From Ovis canadensis (taxonomy: Eukaryota > Chordata > Mammalia > Artiodactyla > Bovidae), in the NCBI RefSeq assembly GCF_042477335.2, contig NC_091257.1, positions 49,756,501 through 49,820,500 on the forward strand: 64,000 bases of DNA, read 5' to 3'. The translations under genes and the position numbers were made by a program. The notes below the pieces were generated by a model. It searched no databases and was not told where the DNA came from. It was given only the letters and a program-made list of their open reading frames with translations. Of this stretch, positions 11,698 through 24,368 are shown in pieces; the stretch's first letter is position 1; every line of letters starts with the position of its first letter.

Positions 11698-12214
11698 GTC
11701 AGTGACTTTCAGTTCCCCAGTAGCACCTTTCAAAATGGAGAAGAGATGAAATTTAGTAATGTGTTATATTTAACCCAGTAAAATAGTATTTCGATGTGTA
11801 ATCTAAAAATATGGAACTACTTTGCATTTGTTTTTTGAAGTCTTCAGACCCGGGGTGCAGTTTACACTTTCACAGTTTCCATCCCTGTGGGGGCAGCGCA
11901 TCACAAGGGTTCCTCTGGGTGAAGCAGGCCTAGCGACTGTGGGAACCCGCTGGGTGTTTACAAAGCCCCAGGGCCAGAGAGGAGTGGGAGCGGCAGACAC
12001 GTGACCAGGCCCCACAGCCTGAATTTGGTTTTGTCCAAAACTTGAGGTTGTCACCAAAATCCTGAATGTCAGCCAAGCCCGTTTCCTTCCCCCTTTCCAG
12101 GGTGCACTCCCACCTCCTCTCTCTCTCCACACACACACAGGGTTTGGAACCTGCAGTTGAAGTTTCCTCAGAGGTCTCTTTCATGAAAAAATCTGCAACA
12201 AAAGGGACAGAAGA
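11698..12214. other. intergenic, nothing recognised
   Basis: No supported gene. Confidence 0.4.
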
Positions 12215-13265
12215 GCAGCTGCTCTGGAGAACAGTATGAAGGTTCCTTGAAAACTGAAAACAGAGTTCCCATATGGCCCTGTAACCCCTCTCCTGGGCAT
12301 ATATCTGGAGCAAACGCTAATTCCAAAAGATGCATGCACCCCGATGTTCATCGCAGAACTATTTACAATAGCCATGACGAGGAAGCCACCCAAGTGTCCA
12401 CCGCCAGATGAATGGATAAAGAAGCTGTGGTGCACATATACAGAGGACTACTACTCGGCCATTAAATGGGATGAAATAATGCCATCTGCAGCAACAAGGA
12501 CGGACCTAGAGATGATCAGGCTAAGTGAAGTGGGTCAGAAAGAGGAAGACATATGTCATCTTATGTGTGTCATCTAAAATACGACACAAATGAACTTAAC
12601 CACAAAGACTCGCAGGCATAGACCACAAACATGGTTCCCAAAGGGGAAGGGGGAGGGGTAAATTAAGACTGAGATTGACAGATGCACACTGCTGTATACA
12701 GAAGAAACAAGGCCGCACCATGGAGCACGGGGAACTATGTTCAGTGTCTTGCAATAAATTATACTAGAAAAGAATCTGAAAAAGTATATGTTGTTTTCGG
12801 TTAGTTGCTAATTCACACCCAACTCTTTTGCCACCCCATGGAGCCTGCCAGCCTCCACCATCCCTGGGGATTCTCCAGACCAGAACACTGAAATGGGTAG
12901 CCATTCCCTTCTCCAGGGGATTTTCCCAACCCTGGGAATGAAACCGGTCTTCTGCATTGGCAGGCAGACTCTTTACAGTCTGAGCCCGCCAGGGAAGCCC
13001 CAGAGTATATGCATGCGTATGTAAATATAGAGGCATTGCTGAAGCATGTTGCTCTACACCTGAAACTAGCACAACATTGTAAATCAATATAGAATTAAAA
13101 TTAAATTTAAAAATTATAACAATAAGCACAAACTTGGCAAATAAAAATGTTTTTTAAAAAAGAACTACCATATAATCCAGCAACTCCACTGCTAGCTAAT
13201 TATCCAGAGAGGAAAAAACCCAGCAACTTGGAAAGCTGTCTGCACCCATATTCATTGCAACATTA
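12215..13265 (+). mobile_element. L1 3' ends, split by a SINE
   Basis: L1 3' sequence (GTTCCCATATGGCCCTGTAA, ATGAATGGATAAAGAAGCTG, TACAGAGGACTACTACTCGG, GGTTCCCAAAGGGGAAGGG) to about 13,118, then a second L1M-like piece 13,155..13,265 (GAACTACCATATAATCCAGC). A SINE lies at 12789..13001. Confidence 0.8.
12789..13001 (-). mobile_element. Bov-tA-type SINE inside L1
   Basis: Reverse copy, ending AGACTCTTTACAGTCTGAGC and CCGCCAGGGAAGCC. Confidence 0.85.
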
Positions 13266-13285
13266 CATATATATACATATATATA

Positions 13286-13357
<72 letters not shown>
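13265..13357. repeat. compound microsatellite (TA/TG)n(AG)n
   Basis: Runs of TATA with a short TG part, then about 17 uninterrupted AG units. Confidence 0.95.
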
Positions 13358-13358
<1 letters not shown>

Positions 13359-13406
13359 TGGAGGCAGTACTGTATTTTTCTTCTTAGGTAGCACTAATTT
13401 TCAGAT

Positions 13407-13610
13407 GAGGCTTCCCTGGTGGCTCAGTGGTAAAGAATCCGCCTGCCGATGCAGGAGACACGGGCTTAATCTCTGGGTCAGGAAGATCCCCTAAAGGGGG
13501 AAATAGCAACCCACTCCAGTATTCTTGCTTGGAAAATCCCAGAGGAGCCTGGCGGACTGCAGTCCATGGGATCACAAAGAGTCGGACACCACTTAGGGAC
13601 TAAACAACAA
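13407..13610 (+). mobile_element. Bov-tA-type SINE
   Basis: Complete forward copy from GGCTTCCCTGGTGGCTCAG to GGGACTAAACAACAA. Confidence 0.93.
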
Positions 13611-14344
13611 GTGCAAAACATTTCAGATTCATCTCCTCTGCCATGTATAACCTGACCTTGGAAGCATCTTTAAACTTCCTGACCCTCTGTTGCTTCATCT
13701 GCAGAAAAGGAATGAAAATATCTGTGTGCCTGGCTCACAAGATGATGGTGAACAAGGGTTTCAACCTTGGCTGAAAGGGGTTCAGAAAGAGAGGGTCCTG
13801 AGACTGCACCCACCTTGTAAGCGAGGCCACCTGGGCATCCTGGGCGGGGACGGCAGACACAGGAGTCAGGATGGAGGCTGTGTGACATCGGCAAGAGCAC
13901 TGGGTAGGGTGGCAGTATTGTCTCGCCCTGGATCCAAATCCCTAACCCCCAGTTGGCACAGGGCTCCGTGAAGAGGGCCAGGTGACACCCACCTGCGGGA
14001 CAGGAGCCCTGCACTTTGAAAACCCAGGGGGTCAGAGGAGCAATGGGTGCCTGAGCTTTGCCCCCAAGGGAGGCAGTCTTTATCCCACTTGGCCATCCAC
14101 AAACCTGTCCTTTGCCCTGGTGACGGACACATCTCAGACTGTTCACTTTGCAAACATCCTTGGAAAGCTGGTTTGGAGCAAAATCTAGAACAAGAGCAGT
14201 CAGCAGAAGGGCAGGCGACCCACAGAGAGCTGCCTGAGTTGTCTCTCAACTGTCTCTGTCTCTCAATATATAGCAACAAATATATATACATATTTATTGC
14301 TATATATATACACACACATACACATATATATGTGTATTTCACTT
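13611..14344. other. intergenic, simple repeat at its end
   Basis: No supported gene. 14,262..14,335 is a TA/CA-rich simple repeat. Confidence 0.4.
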
Positions 14345-14515
14345 AGGTTGTGTCCATGTCTTGGCTATTGTGAATAGTGCTGCGATGAACATTGGGTGCA
14401 TGGATCTGTTTGAATTCGTTTTCTCCAGATATATGCTTGGGGTGGGACTGCCGGATCAAATGGTAACTCTATTTGTAACTTGTTAAGGAGCCTCCGCACT
14501 GTTCTTCACAGTGGC
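14345..14515 (-). mobile_element. L1 3' fragment
   Basis: Reverse L1: GTCTTGGCTATTGTGAATAG, GGTGGGACTGCCGGATCAAA. Confidence 0.8.
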
Positions 14516-14619
14516 TGCTCTATGAAACCAAAAAAGCACCATATGAAAGTGTGAGTGCGGGGGATCCATCTAGTGTTCCCACTGCCCTGATGCTGACAAT
14601 TGTCCCCTGTGAGGGGAGG

Positions 14620-14760
14620 AGCCAAAATGACTCCCTCGTGCTGCTTATACAGATGGGGAACCAGGTCGCAAAGAGGTGATGTGTTTGCCCCAGGCCACCT
14701 GGCTAATTGATGAGCTGCCGAGTCTAACACTGGGAAATGTAGACTCCAGGCCTCTGGCAA
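14620..14760 (+). mobile_element. MIR SINE relic
   Basis: Core-like ACAGATGGGGAACCAGGTCG and CCAGGCCACCTGGCTAATTG. Old and diverged. Confidence 0.55.
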
Positions 14761-14901
14761 GATGACTTCTGAGATCGCTCAAGCCCCACCCATCCCCACG
14801 ACAGCCTACAGATTATAACCCCTGGGAGTTCTCAGCAGTCACCACCTTCAGAAACTTCTGGAGCTGAGCTCCTTTGAAAACAGGTGAAAACATAAAACCA
14901 T

Positions 14902-15082
14902 TAGTCGCTGTCATGTCCGACTCTGCGACCCCTTGCACTGTAGCCTGCCAGGCTCCTCAGTCCATGGGATTCTCCAGGCAAGAATCCTGGAGTGGGCTGC
15001 CATGCCCTCCCCCAGGGAATCTTGAACCGGGGTCTGCTGCATTGCGGGCAGCTTCTTTACTTTCTGAGCCACCAGGGAAACC
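14902..15082 (-). mobile_element. Bov-tA-type SINE
   Basis: Reverse copy, from GTCATGTCCGACTCTGCGAC to GAGCCACCAGGGAAACC. Confidence 0.88.
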
Positions 15083-15517
15083 TGGAAAACAGGTGAGGGG
15101 GTGCAAAATAACTTGGCTTTGGCTCAGGGTATCACGCTTGCAGGGGCGGCAGGGGGTTACCAGGGAGCTAAGGACACCCAGGAGCAATTGGACCCAGAGC
15201 TGCCCAGGGGGTTGGGCATGGGCAGGGCTGCAGCCCTGGGGGGTGAGTCTGGTGATCAGCCAGGTACCCCTACACCTGTGTAGCCGATGCTGTTTTCCCC
15301 TAAGGATCCATACCCAAGGGGCAATTTCTGCGCAACATAGGTAGCCAGGCTCCAGAAGTCAGACGGCCTAGGACTGAGGTCCGTCTTTGCGCTTCTGTGG
15401 ATGTCGAGGAGGGTCTCTTGTCCGGGAGGGGCTCTGCAGGGTGGTGGTGGTGGTGGGGGGGCATCCTGCAAGAGCCCCAGTTCCTGCCCCCTCTTCTCTG
15501 GGGGTTGTGCTCAGCAT
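15083..15517. other. intergenic, nothing recognised
   Basis: GC-rich; a GTG/G-rich run lies at 15,442..15,460. No supported gene. Confidence 0.4.
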
Positions 15518-15700
15518 GGGCTTCCCTGGTGGCTCAGGTGGTAAAGAATTTGATTGCAATGCAGGAGACCTGGGTCTGATCCCTGGGTTGGGAAGATCCC
15601 CTCCAGTATTGTTTCCCAGAGAATCCCATGGAGAGAGGAGCCTGGCAGGCTACAGCCCATCGGGTGGCAAAGAGTTGGACGTGACCGAGCAACACAGCAC
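15518..15700 (+). mobile_element. Bov-tA-type SINE
   Basis: GGGCTTCCCTGGTGGCTCAG head and a degraded GACGTGACCGAGCAAC end, with a small internal deletion. Confidence 0.9.
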
Positions 15701-16567
15701 ATGTGCCCAGCATGGCTGCTTTTCCAGGCCACAGCATGACAGCTGATGAACTTTGATTGAACAGGCGCTTTGCTAAGCTCTCTCATGCATTATTTTATCT
15801 GACCCTCACGAAACCCTCTCTGTGATAACAGAAGTGACCAGATGCCTATTTGTCCAAAGCCCCTCTGGCTCTAAGGCACATACATGCTTCCAACAAAAAG
15901 CTTGTGGGTTATCTGCATATTTTCACAAACCAAGTTTGGGTCCAGGAGCAGAATCTCTGAAGAGCCTTTGTTTCATGCCGACTGATTGCAGCAAAGTACC
16001 TCAACCCAGATCTTAGATCAGTAGGTCAGGGGTTCCATTTGCAGGAAAAGCTGCCAGCCTCCCCAGAGCCAGGTGGTACCAGATGCTCTGGACCAGCTCC
16101 CTCTTCGGAATGAGCTGATGCTGCCCTCTAGTGCCTGAACGCTGGTGGGACACCTCTGCCAAGGATGCGCAGGTTGACAGCCTTGTCATTCTCATCCCTG
16201 GAGTCACAGGACAGAGTGTGCACCTCCGGGCTCTGAAAAGCGTGCTTCTTCCCAGTGCCTCTCCACACAGACAGCCAGGCCCTGCCCACCAATCTTGAGC
16301 ATCCTTGGGCTGAATCTTGAGCATTCTAGGGCTGTGCGGAGCTGTCACCACCCTCCTGCAGGCTCAGCTCTATGAGGAGGGTTTTTTCCTCTGGAGGGGA
16401 CTTTGGGACACCTTTTGCCACAGTCGCTCATCCCTGAAGCCGTTTATTCCAACGGCTAGGAGCCAATGTTGCTATTTGGCAGGAATGCCAACTCGAAATC
16501 CACGAACCTCAGAGGTATTTCCTTGTTTCCTCTCAAGTGACTGTCGCTTTAGAAACCAAGAGTGAGA
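15701..16567. other. intergenic, CTCF-like motif only
   Basis: No gene or young repeat. The reverse CTCF-like motif at 16,121 lies here. Confidence 0.4.
16121..16134 (-). promoter_or_regulatory. CTCF-like motif, reverse
   Basis: On the minus strand the sequence reads GCACTAGAGGGCAG, 13 of 14 matches to the CTCF consensus. Its orientation is convergent with the motif at 11,104. Confidence 0.6.
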
Positions 16568-16784
16568 GTGCTAGTCGCTCAGTCGTGTCTGACTCTTTGG
16601 AACCCCATAGACTGTAGCCCACCAGGCTCCTCTGTCGATGGGATTCTTCAGGCAAGAATACTGGAGTGGGTTGCCATTCCTTTCTCCATGGATCTTCCTG
16701 ATCCAGGGATCAAACCTGGGTCTCCTGCATTGCAGGCAGAACTTTTCTTTTTTTTTTAAACCATTTGAGCTACCAGGGAAGCCA
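16568..16784 (-). mobile_element. Bov-tA-type SINE
   Basis: Reverse copy, with a T-run at 16,745..16,758 inside the tRNA-related part. Confidence 0.9.
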
Positions 16785-17143
16785 AGGATATTTCCAAAGA
16801 CACGAATCTGAGCACTGAGAAACACAGCATCTCCTCCTGTGAGGATTTTGGAGAAGTGTTTGAATGTCCAAAAAGCAGAGATGCCTCTAATGATTTTTAG
16901 CCTTTGAAGAAGCATCAGAGGAAGGGTCTGAGGTCAACTTTGGCCCTCAGGTAGAAACCTGGTGGGTGAGAGGTGAGATTTCCCAAGGCAACCAGCCCAG
17001 GTCAATCTAGCCATGTTAGCGGAGGTAGGCATGGGGTCAAAGGGCAGAGAGCTAATCTCTTGAGCACACACCTCCCTCTGGGTGATTCTTGATATCCCCA
17101 AAGGCCCTGACCTCAGGCATTTGCAAATTATAAAAATTCATGG

Positions 17144-17310
17144 AGTCCTCCCTGGCTATCCAGTAGTTGGGACTTCACCTTCCAATGCAGGGGATGCCGG
17201 TTCAATTCCTGGCTGGGGAGCTAGGATCCCACATGCTTCATGGCCAAAAAACCAGAACATAAACAGAAGCAATATTGTAACAGATCCAACAAAGGCTTTC
17301 AAAAAAAATT
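17144..17310 (+). mobile_element. CHR-2-type SINE
   Basis: TCCAATGCAGGGGATGCCGG and the typical tail AACAGAAGCAATATTGTAAC, then AAAGGCTTTCAAAAAAAA. Confidence 0.8.
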
Positions 17311-18067
17311 CATGGATGCCTTGAGAGCACGCAAATCTCCCCATAATCACAACAGCATATAATGAACAATGGAATTAGCCCATATCTCAGTCAGCAGGTT
17401 ACTATATAATGCTGTGTAACAAGCAACCTCAAACATTTCAAGAACATACACAGTAAGCATTGGTTTCTCACACATTCGTGGTCAGCTAGGGTGACTCTTC
17501 TTCAGCCTGCAGGTCTTCGGATTGACTGGGATAAGTGTGTCGTTCATTTTTCCAGAATGAGGGGCTGCTGGAGCATATTTTCAAGGCAATGGGAGTAATC
17601 CAAACATCATACCCTGTGGACCCCAGTGTACCTGTGAACTAATCAGTGGGCGGAACACACAGAGGCACATGCTGGGCTGGCTCCCTGGCCAGTGATGTCC
17701 TAAGACTCACCAGCTTCAAACTGGAGGATTGATGTGCAGCCCCAGAACAATGACCAATTGCCACGTTTCCTAAACAGCGCTCAAGAACAAATGAAACTGT
17801 GTAGCCAACCTGGCAAAGACTGAGGAGTGGGAGTGAGAGTTTGCACCCGGTCTCCACCATTTGTGTCATCATGGGGTTCCCTGGTGGTGGGAACCCAGAT
17901 TGTGATCCCAGAGCTCACTTGAAGCTCACTCTGGGTTGTCCTGCAGAGATTCTTTGCTACACCATGAGCAAGTCTTATTCATGAAACCACCTTTTATTTT
18001 CATAAGAAGAGGTTTTCTATTGTGTGTGCTGGCAGGATCTAGGCAATGCTTCTGTGACTTGAAAAAT
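17311..18067. other. intergenic; possible old LTR-type relic
   Basis: 17,390..17,660 resembles an old mammalian interspersed repeat (ATGCTGTGTAACAAGC, TTGGTTTCTCACACATTC), family not assigned. The rest is not recognised. Confidence 0.35.
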
Positions 18068-18258
18068 TAAAAGTGAAAGCCGCTCAGTTGTGTCTGATCC
18101 TTTTCGATCCCATGGTTGTCCATGGAATTCTCCAGGTCAGAATACTGGTGTGGGTAGCCTTTCCCTTCTCCAGGGGATCTTCCTGACCCAGGAATCGAAC
18201 CAAAGTCTCCTGCACTGCAGGTGGATTCTTTACCAACTGAGCTATCAGGGAAGCCCCT
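18068..18258 (-). mobile_element. Bov-tA-type SINE
   Basis: Reverse copy, ending TTACCAACTGAGCTATCAGG and GAAGCCCC. Confidence 0.9.
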
Positions 18259-18789
18259 GTAACTTGAAACTTCTCTGAATAAAGAAAGAAACAAACCCCT
18301 TCATAGACACTATCCATGGGAGGTGCTCAAACTGAAAAAAGAAAATCTACTGTGAATGAAATAAAGTCTGCAAACTTTAGCTTCTTTTTCTTCATGGTAC
18401 AATCTTTGTACATGAATTGTAGCTGAACCAGATATAATATGGGCATGATTGTATCTCTGATGGGGAATCCTCCAAGAGTAACAGACATTTATAATAAAGA
18501 AAGTCATTTAAAAAATATTGGTATAAACTGTGTGGCATAATATTGGTGTGACTCAAACACAGACTTCTGTCCAAGTTCATGCATTCAGTGCTTCCCAAAG
18601 GCAAAAGTAACTCTCCTAACAGCTTGTATGCGAAAAAAGGCAGATCCTATGGTAAAATTACAAAGCTCTCAAAATGAATCCTCTCAGGCCCCATCTCACA
18701 TTTCTTATTCCTTCCCCACTAGCCATCACAAGTTTCCCTTTTGCTTTCACTGGTAACAGAATTATGATTATATTCAGGTCTGTAATGGT

Positions 18790-19200
18790 GCCCAATTTAA
18801 AGGACTACATTTCCCAACCTCCCTTGTAGCTAGTTTGACTAAGTTCCAGCAAATGGAATATAAGCAGAAGAGTTTAGGACTTCCTGGACATCTCTTTAAA
18901 GTAAGCTAACTCATCTGGGAGAATTCTTCCTAATGTCATCTACCTGGAAAGTGTCCAAGATGACTGGCACTTTGGCAGCCATATTGGGCCATGAGGTTAC
19001 CTTGAGGATGGAGGCCACCATGAGAGGATGCTAGAACAGAAAGATACAAGGAGCCCAGGCTCCCCAGGTACCGTGGAGCCGACATGCTAGCCCCGGACTG
19101 CCTGCCTCTGAGTTCCTTGAAAGTGTGAGAGACATAAGCTTGCATTTCACTTAAGCTACCGGTTTTTCCAATTTTCAGATAAGCAGTTGAACCTTATTCT
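18790..19200. mobile_element. old interspersed repeat, family not assigned
   Basis: ACTACATTTCCCAACCTCCC, TTGTAGCTAG, GCAGCCATATTGGGCCATGA and CGGACTGCCTGCCTCTGAG are landmarks of a widespread mammalian repeat whose name I cannot fix from memory. Confidence 0.45.
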
Positions 19201-19309
19201 AACAGATGCATATAGTGTTGTAAGATGTTACCTTTGAATTTCTTGACTAACTAGAGGATCATTCTCTCGTCCTCCGGGATGCAGCAAGCTAAAATGAACA
19301 GCATGACTT

Positions 19310-19470
19310 TGGGGCATAGAAATAGGTTTGAACCCCTGCCCTTTCACCAGCTGTGAGCTGCATCTGTAAGCAATTATTTATCTTCTCTATACCCACGTGT
19401 CTTTTGTAAAGTGTTGTACATTGAATTTATGTTATAACGTACCTGGCACACAGTAGGAACCCAACAATGT
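19310..19470 (-). mobile_element. MIR SINE relic
   Basis: Reverse MIR-like order: CAATTATTTATCTTCTCTAT, then GTACCTGGCACACAGTAGG. Confidence 0.6.
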
Positions 19471-19529
19471 TGGTTTCCTTGTTTTCTTCCACGGACTTGC
19501 AAAGAGTTGGACACGACCAAGCTAGTAAC

Positions 19530-20058
19530 ACACACACATAGCTGATTAACAATGCTGTGATACCAAACTTCCTAACTATCTCTTCTTCGCCTCTCCCCAG
19601 CAACCATAAGTTCATTCTCTAAGTCTGTGAGTCTGCTTTGTAAGAAAGTTCATTTGTATCCATTTCTTTTTATATTCCACATATAAGGGATGGCATACAG
19701 TATTTCTCCTTCTCTGACTTCACTCAGAATGACAATCTCTAGGTCCATGCATGTTGCTACTAATGGCATTATTTCATTCTTTTTAATGACTGTGTTATAT
19801 TCCATTGCATATATGTTCCAATCTTCTTTATCCATTCCTCTGTTGATGGACATTTAGGTTGTTTCCACGTCTTGGCTATTGTAAACAGTGCTGCAATGAA
19901 CACTGGGGTACATGTATCCTTTCAGACTATGTTTTTCTCTGGGTAAATGCCCAAGAGTGGGACTGTAGGATCAGATGGTAGCTCTGTTTTTTAAGGAACC
20001 TCTGTACTATTCTCCATAGTGGCTGTACCAATTTACATTCCCACCAACAGTGTAGAAA
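19530..20058 (-). mobile_element. L1 3' fragment
   Basis: Reverse L1: CTTTATCCATTCCTCTGTTG, GTCTTGGCTATTGTAAACAG, CCATAGTGGCTGTACCAATT. Confidence 0.85.
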
Positions 20059-21280
20059 AGTTCCCTGATTTTACATACTCAGAGGAAATTTCAGGGAAAT
20101 ACGCATCTAGGTTTGCATGTATACAGGTTGGCTCTGCCATGATGACCTCTGAAATGCCAGTGGGGTTAGGCAAGATAAAAACAGCCATAGGTAGTAAAGC
20201 AGGAAGCACAGGACAGAAGTAGCCGTGAGACAAGACAGCAAATAGAACCTCGATGTGATCAGGCACAAACCTCTACCTCAAGAGCTGGGTTCTCCCACTG
20301 AGTCCAGACCAGACACCGACTGGACCTGGAGGAACGATGCTTCCCACGGGGCTGTTGTCCCCAGTGCTGAGCAATGGGGTGATCGACAGCGTTTCCAGTC
20401 TGTGAAGTACAAGCTGACTATCTTGGGGGAGATTTATGCTCGGGGTAGAAGCAGAAAGGCCGACTTAGCTGGGAAGAGACAAACTCTCTGAACCTGAGTG
20501 CATTTAAATTGTGAGAAAAACAGTCTATGCGGACACTGCAGATTAATGCCTTGGACTGACTGCCAGGCTCATAAACACCGCGGTACCCTGTTCTAACCTA
20601 AGAAAAATGTTTGGGAGAATTCAATGTTGTCAGTCTCTTGGCTGGTCTGTACTATGGTGGGGGGCGGGGGTGGGGAACAAAAGCATGATAAGTTATTGGA
20701 AGGGGGAAGGGGGACCATGGACCACCCCGGTGAAAGATTAAGTCATGGCAAGATTCCCTACCCCGGGAATGACCCGGTCTTCCATCATGTACAGCCGCAG
20801 TTTTCAAATTATTTTACTCTTGGACTGTTCTGTCAGGGCGAAAGACCCTATGGACTTTCAATTTCACCAAACAACAGTTATTTCATCTTAGAGTTGGAAG
20901 AAACCAGCTAATTTAGTTCAATCCCTTTCCCCCACTTATGAAACGTTTCCAAGTGGGTAGCAGAGGTGGCCACAGTCAGAGAGTTTAGGCAGAGCTTAAA
21001 GCCAATTCCTGGCCCAAGTGCTTCATGCTACAGCATTAATTTGGTCAAGGGACTTCTTTTCCAGTTATATTCTAATATGTGCATTGAATTACCAACTGGC
21101 AGGGAATAGCTCTTCATTTTAAGGCCTGCATCTTGACATGATCTGAAATTTCAGACTAGGGAGAGGACCCTGGAACTCTTGAGCTTTGGGCTCCACACAC
21201 ATGGAGCCAGGAGAGGATGAGGGCAAGTCTGCAAAAGCTGATAGGAAAGAGGTAAAAAGGACCTTTTTTTTAAATACAAC
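20059..21280. other. no recognised feature downstream of JCAD
   Basis: Unique-looking sequence. It could still include the distal end of the JCAD 3'UTR, but no canonical minus-strand AATAAA was found. Confidence 0.35.
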
Positions 21281-21287
21281 TTGGAAA

Positions 21288-21503
21288 CCACCAGGTAGTG
21301 TGGTGGTAAAGAAATTGCCTGCCAAGCAGGAGACACGAGAGACATGAGCTCAGTCCCCGGGTCGGGAGGATCCCCTGGAGGAGGAAACGGCAGCCCACGC
21401 CAGTACTCTTGCCTGGTAAATCCCACGGACAGAGGAGCCTGGCGGGCTACAGTCCCTGGGGTCACAGAGTTGGACATGACTGAGCAACTAACACACAACT
21501 CCA
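21288..21503 (+). mobile_element. Bov-tA-type SINE
   Basis: Forward copy with GGAGACACGAGAGACATGAG and GTTGGACATGACTGAGCAAC. Confidence 0.9.
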
Positions 21504-21623
21504 CAGGCGCCCTGTCCCTCCCCCTGCTGCCCATGAACCTGAGACTGTTCTGGGGGGCTGTGGGTTAGACCCCATCAATGTTTTCCAGAGGCTGAATTGC
21601 AGTCTTTACCACTCCTCCCCACC

Positions 21624-21648
21624 TTTAAAAAAAAAAAAAAAAAAAAAA
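21624..21648. repeat. poly(A) run
   Basis: More than 20 A on the plus strand. Confidence 0.9.
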
Positions 21649-22775
21649 GACGTGCAGGCTGGGGACCATTCTATCTTTCATGTTATTTTATCATCTCCTC
21701 CTTCTTGGCTTGAGGGGTCCCTGAGAGGACAAACCCACACTCCTGGAAAAGGACCTCCCACCAGGCAGACTCTTAAAGGTCACTTGGAATCAGTCTCTTA
21801 AATCCTGTCCTGAGTAGCAACCCTCCTCCCACAAACAGATGTGCAGAATCAGGAGTTCAAAACAAAACAGAAAGAAAATGCAGAAGTCCCCCCGGCCTGT
21901 AACAGCTTTGGCTTAAGAAAGGCACTTGCACCCTTCACTCCATCTCTGCCAGGTGGATCTGGCGGAACAGTGACCACCTAAAGAGTGGTGGTACTGCATC
22001 CAGGTCTCTGAGCCCAGATAGTTAAAGGCATTCTGCAATGCTGGCCCGTTTTCAGGGGACGCTAACCTGACATTTAACTGTGTACTATTTAGTCATTTTA
22101 AACAAGACAAAAGACGCACAAGTGTAATCTTGGAAGGTTACAGATGAGATGCCGGGTTCACCTTATCTTTCATCAGCCCTTTCTGCTCAGAGCTGGGAAG
22201 TAGTTGTGTCAACTGAGAATCAAATTTATCTTTTCCCCAGAAACCCACAACCAAGGTGCTATCAGAGAGTCATTTTGCTGTTGCAAAAAGCAGTCATTTG
22301 AGTTTAAGCTCAACAGGGTCATTTGGGTTTAGACACTTGGACTTCTGTGAACAGCAGACAGCCCTTCACAAACCATCATGTGAAACAGACAAGGATCTAC
22401 TTAGAATTCCCACAGGAATCAAACCTCAATCTACAACTCTCAGGAGGAAATCAGGATCTCACGGTACATACATTTTTAAGGGATGTTAAAAAAAGGGACC
22501 CAAATAGTTATGTACAAACACGGAAAAGGATTCTAAAGACGCAGTCAGGGACGGTGCACCCTTCAGAGGGAGTTTTCTGTAGTTTGCAGAAACTGAAGGT
22601 TCAAAACAATAATAAAGATGTTTGGTTTTCAATGGTCCAGGAATTTTCTTCAAAGAAAGGTAATTAGAGCTATATTACCAATATTTTACCCCTTCTTTTG
22701 CAAATCAAGAGATACAAACACATTTCAATTGTGATTCCTCACATTTTTAAAGTCCAAATAGTCAAAATTAGAACT

Positions 22776-22781
22776 TTTAAT
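22776..22781 (-). terminator. JCAD: candidate poly(A) signal ATTAAA, distal
   Basis: Minus-strand ATTAAA about 2.6 kb after the stop. No canonical AATAAA was found on this strand between here and about 20,000, so this is the most distal good candidate. Confidence 0.25.
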
Positions 22782-23692
22782 CTTATAAGCCCCCAATTAT
22801 TAAACACCAACAGTAAATCATATGAATGAGAAAAATAATGACAAATACAAAATATGAATACTTCCTTTCCAGCCACAAATGATGAGAGAGCTGTGCATGT
22901 ATGAGAAATAGAAATAATAAAAGAATAATTAGCAAAAGTTCAAAACCTCTGGACAAGCTATTTTATAGGATTAGAAACCGTTATTTACCTCAGGAAATGC
23001 AAGTTTAAAAGTCACATTTTCAGTTACCTCTCCTCCTAAAAACTTATGTACACACTAGAATCTAGAAATTAAGGTTAAAGGGATAAATACTGATAATTTC
23101 CCCTAAATTTTTAGAATAGTTTCAGAGTGATATGATACAAGGATTCAGAAGAAAACAGCGTGTCATATTCTGGTTTGTGATTTCTTCCCTTTAGGATCCT
23201 TCTCTTTCTCTTGAGGAATAAGCTCCTGTTGAACTCTTTTGATTAAAAGATGTTTTAGATGGAATTAAAGACTGTAACGGGAAAGTCAGAGCCGGTAATA
23301 TGTATATACATACACAACACACACAAGTATATACGTCTGTAAGTGTACATACATGACACATGCGTGTCTGTACGCATGTTTATGTACACACATGATGCAT
23401 GTGTGTGCGTGTGCGTGTGCGTGTGTACATATACCCTCTCTCATCTGCACCTAAGAGGGATGTACACCCCCTCACAAGGATCCCCCAGGTGGCTGCTCCC
23501 AGCGGTACCAGACGACTCCGGTGATTTTCCCGGCATAGGCCCGGCCCGTCATCCCCACGGGCTGTGAGAAGCAAAGCCTCTAATTTCACACGAACCAAAA
23601 TCTGGAAAGGAGTGACCATGAGAAACAGGGAAGAAGCAAGGCTGCGAGGTGGGTTTGAAAAGACTTCTCAGAACTGCTTAGACTCCGTGTTG

Positions 23693-23698
23693 TTTATT
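23693..23698 (-). terminator. JCAD: candidate poly(A) signal AATAAA
   Basis: Minus-strand AATAAA about 1.66 kb after the stop. Use is unknown. Confidence 0.25.
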
Positions 23699-24362
23699 AC
23701 TGTCCAAATGCATGAAGTTCTGATGAAATACAATCATATGGGACAGATAAAAGCAGGCCATGAGAGCCCAGAGCTGTTTTAGGGCCAAATGGCAGACCAC
23801 TCAGCAGTTCACATCTTAGGAATTCAAAATGCTTAGAAACTGATAAGGTGGTTTCTGAAAAAGAAAGAGAAAGAGAAGGAAAAAAAGACGAAAAGGAGGG
23901 AGGGAGGGAGGAGACAGAAACCATTGAGGAAATGTTAGCTCACGAGAAAGCCTGACTTAGAAAGAAGTGACAAACACATTTTTAAAAAATGCATAAACTT
24001 TGTGCAGATTAATGCAATAGTAAACAGCAGAATACATAGGCCTCATAATACTTCTGTAATGGCGTACATATAATGTCTCTAGCACTTTTGGAAAATAGGC
24101 AGAGGCTAATTAAAGATCATTCTAGATAAAAATACACATTTCTTTAAAGGGACAATGGGGATGAGGGGAGGGGGATCTGGTCTCAGGGCACATCCCCGCA
24201 GATGAACAAAGATGAAACTATGGGGTTTTTTTGGTAATTCTAGTGAATATGGCAGCAAAAATTTGTTGTAAGGATGTTGTTGGCTGGTTCTAAGAGGGTT
24301 ATTTTCAAATATAACCTTATAGCTGCATTTGTAAAAAAAAAAAATCTTTGTGAAAAGTTAAT

Positions 24363-24368
24363 TTTATT
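24363..24368 (-). terminator. JCAD: candidate poly(A) signal AATAAA
   Basis: Minus-strand AATAAA about 990 nt after the stop, in AT-rich sequence. Use is unknown. Confidence 0.25.
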
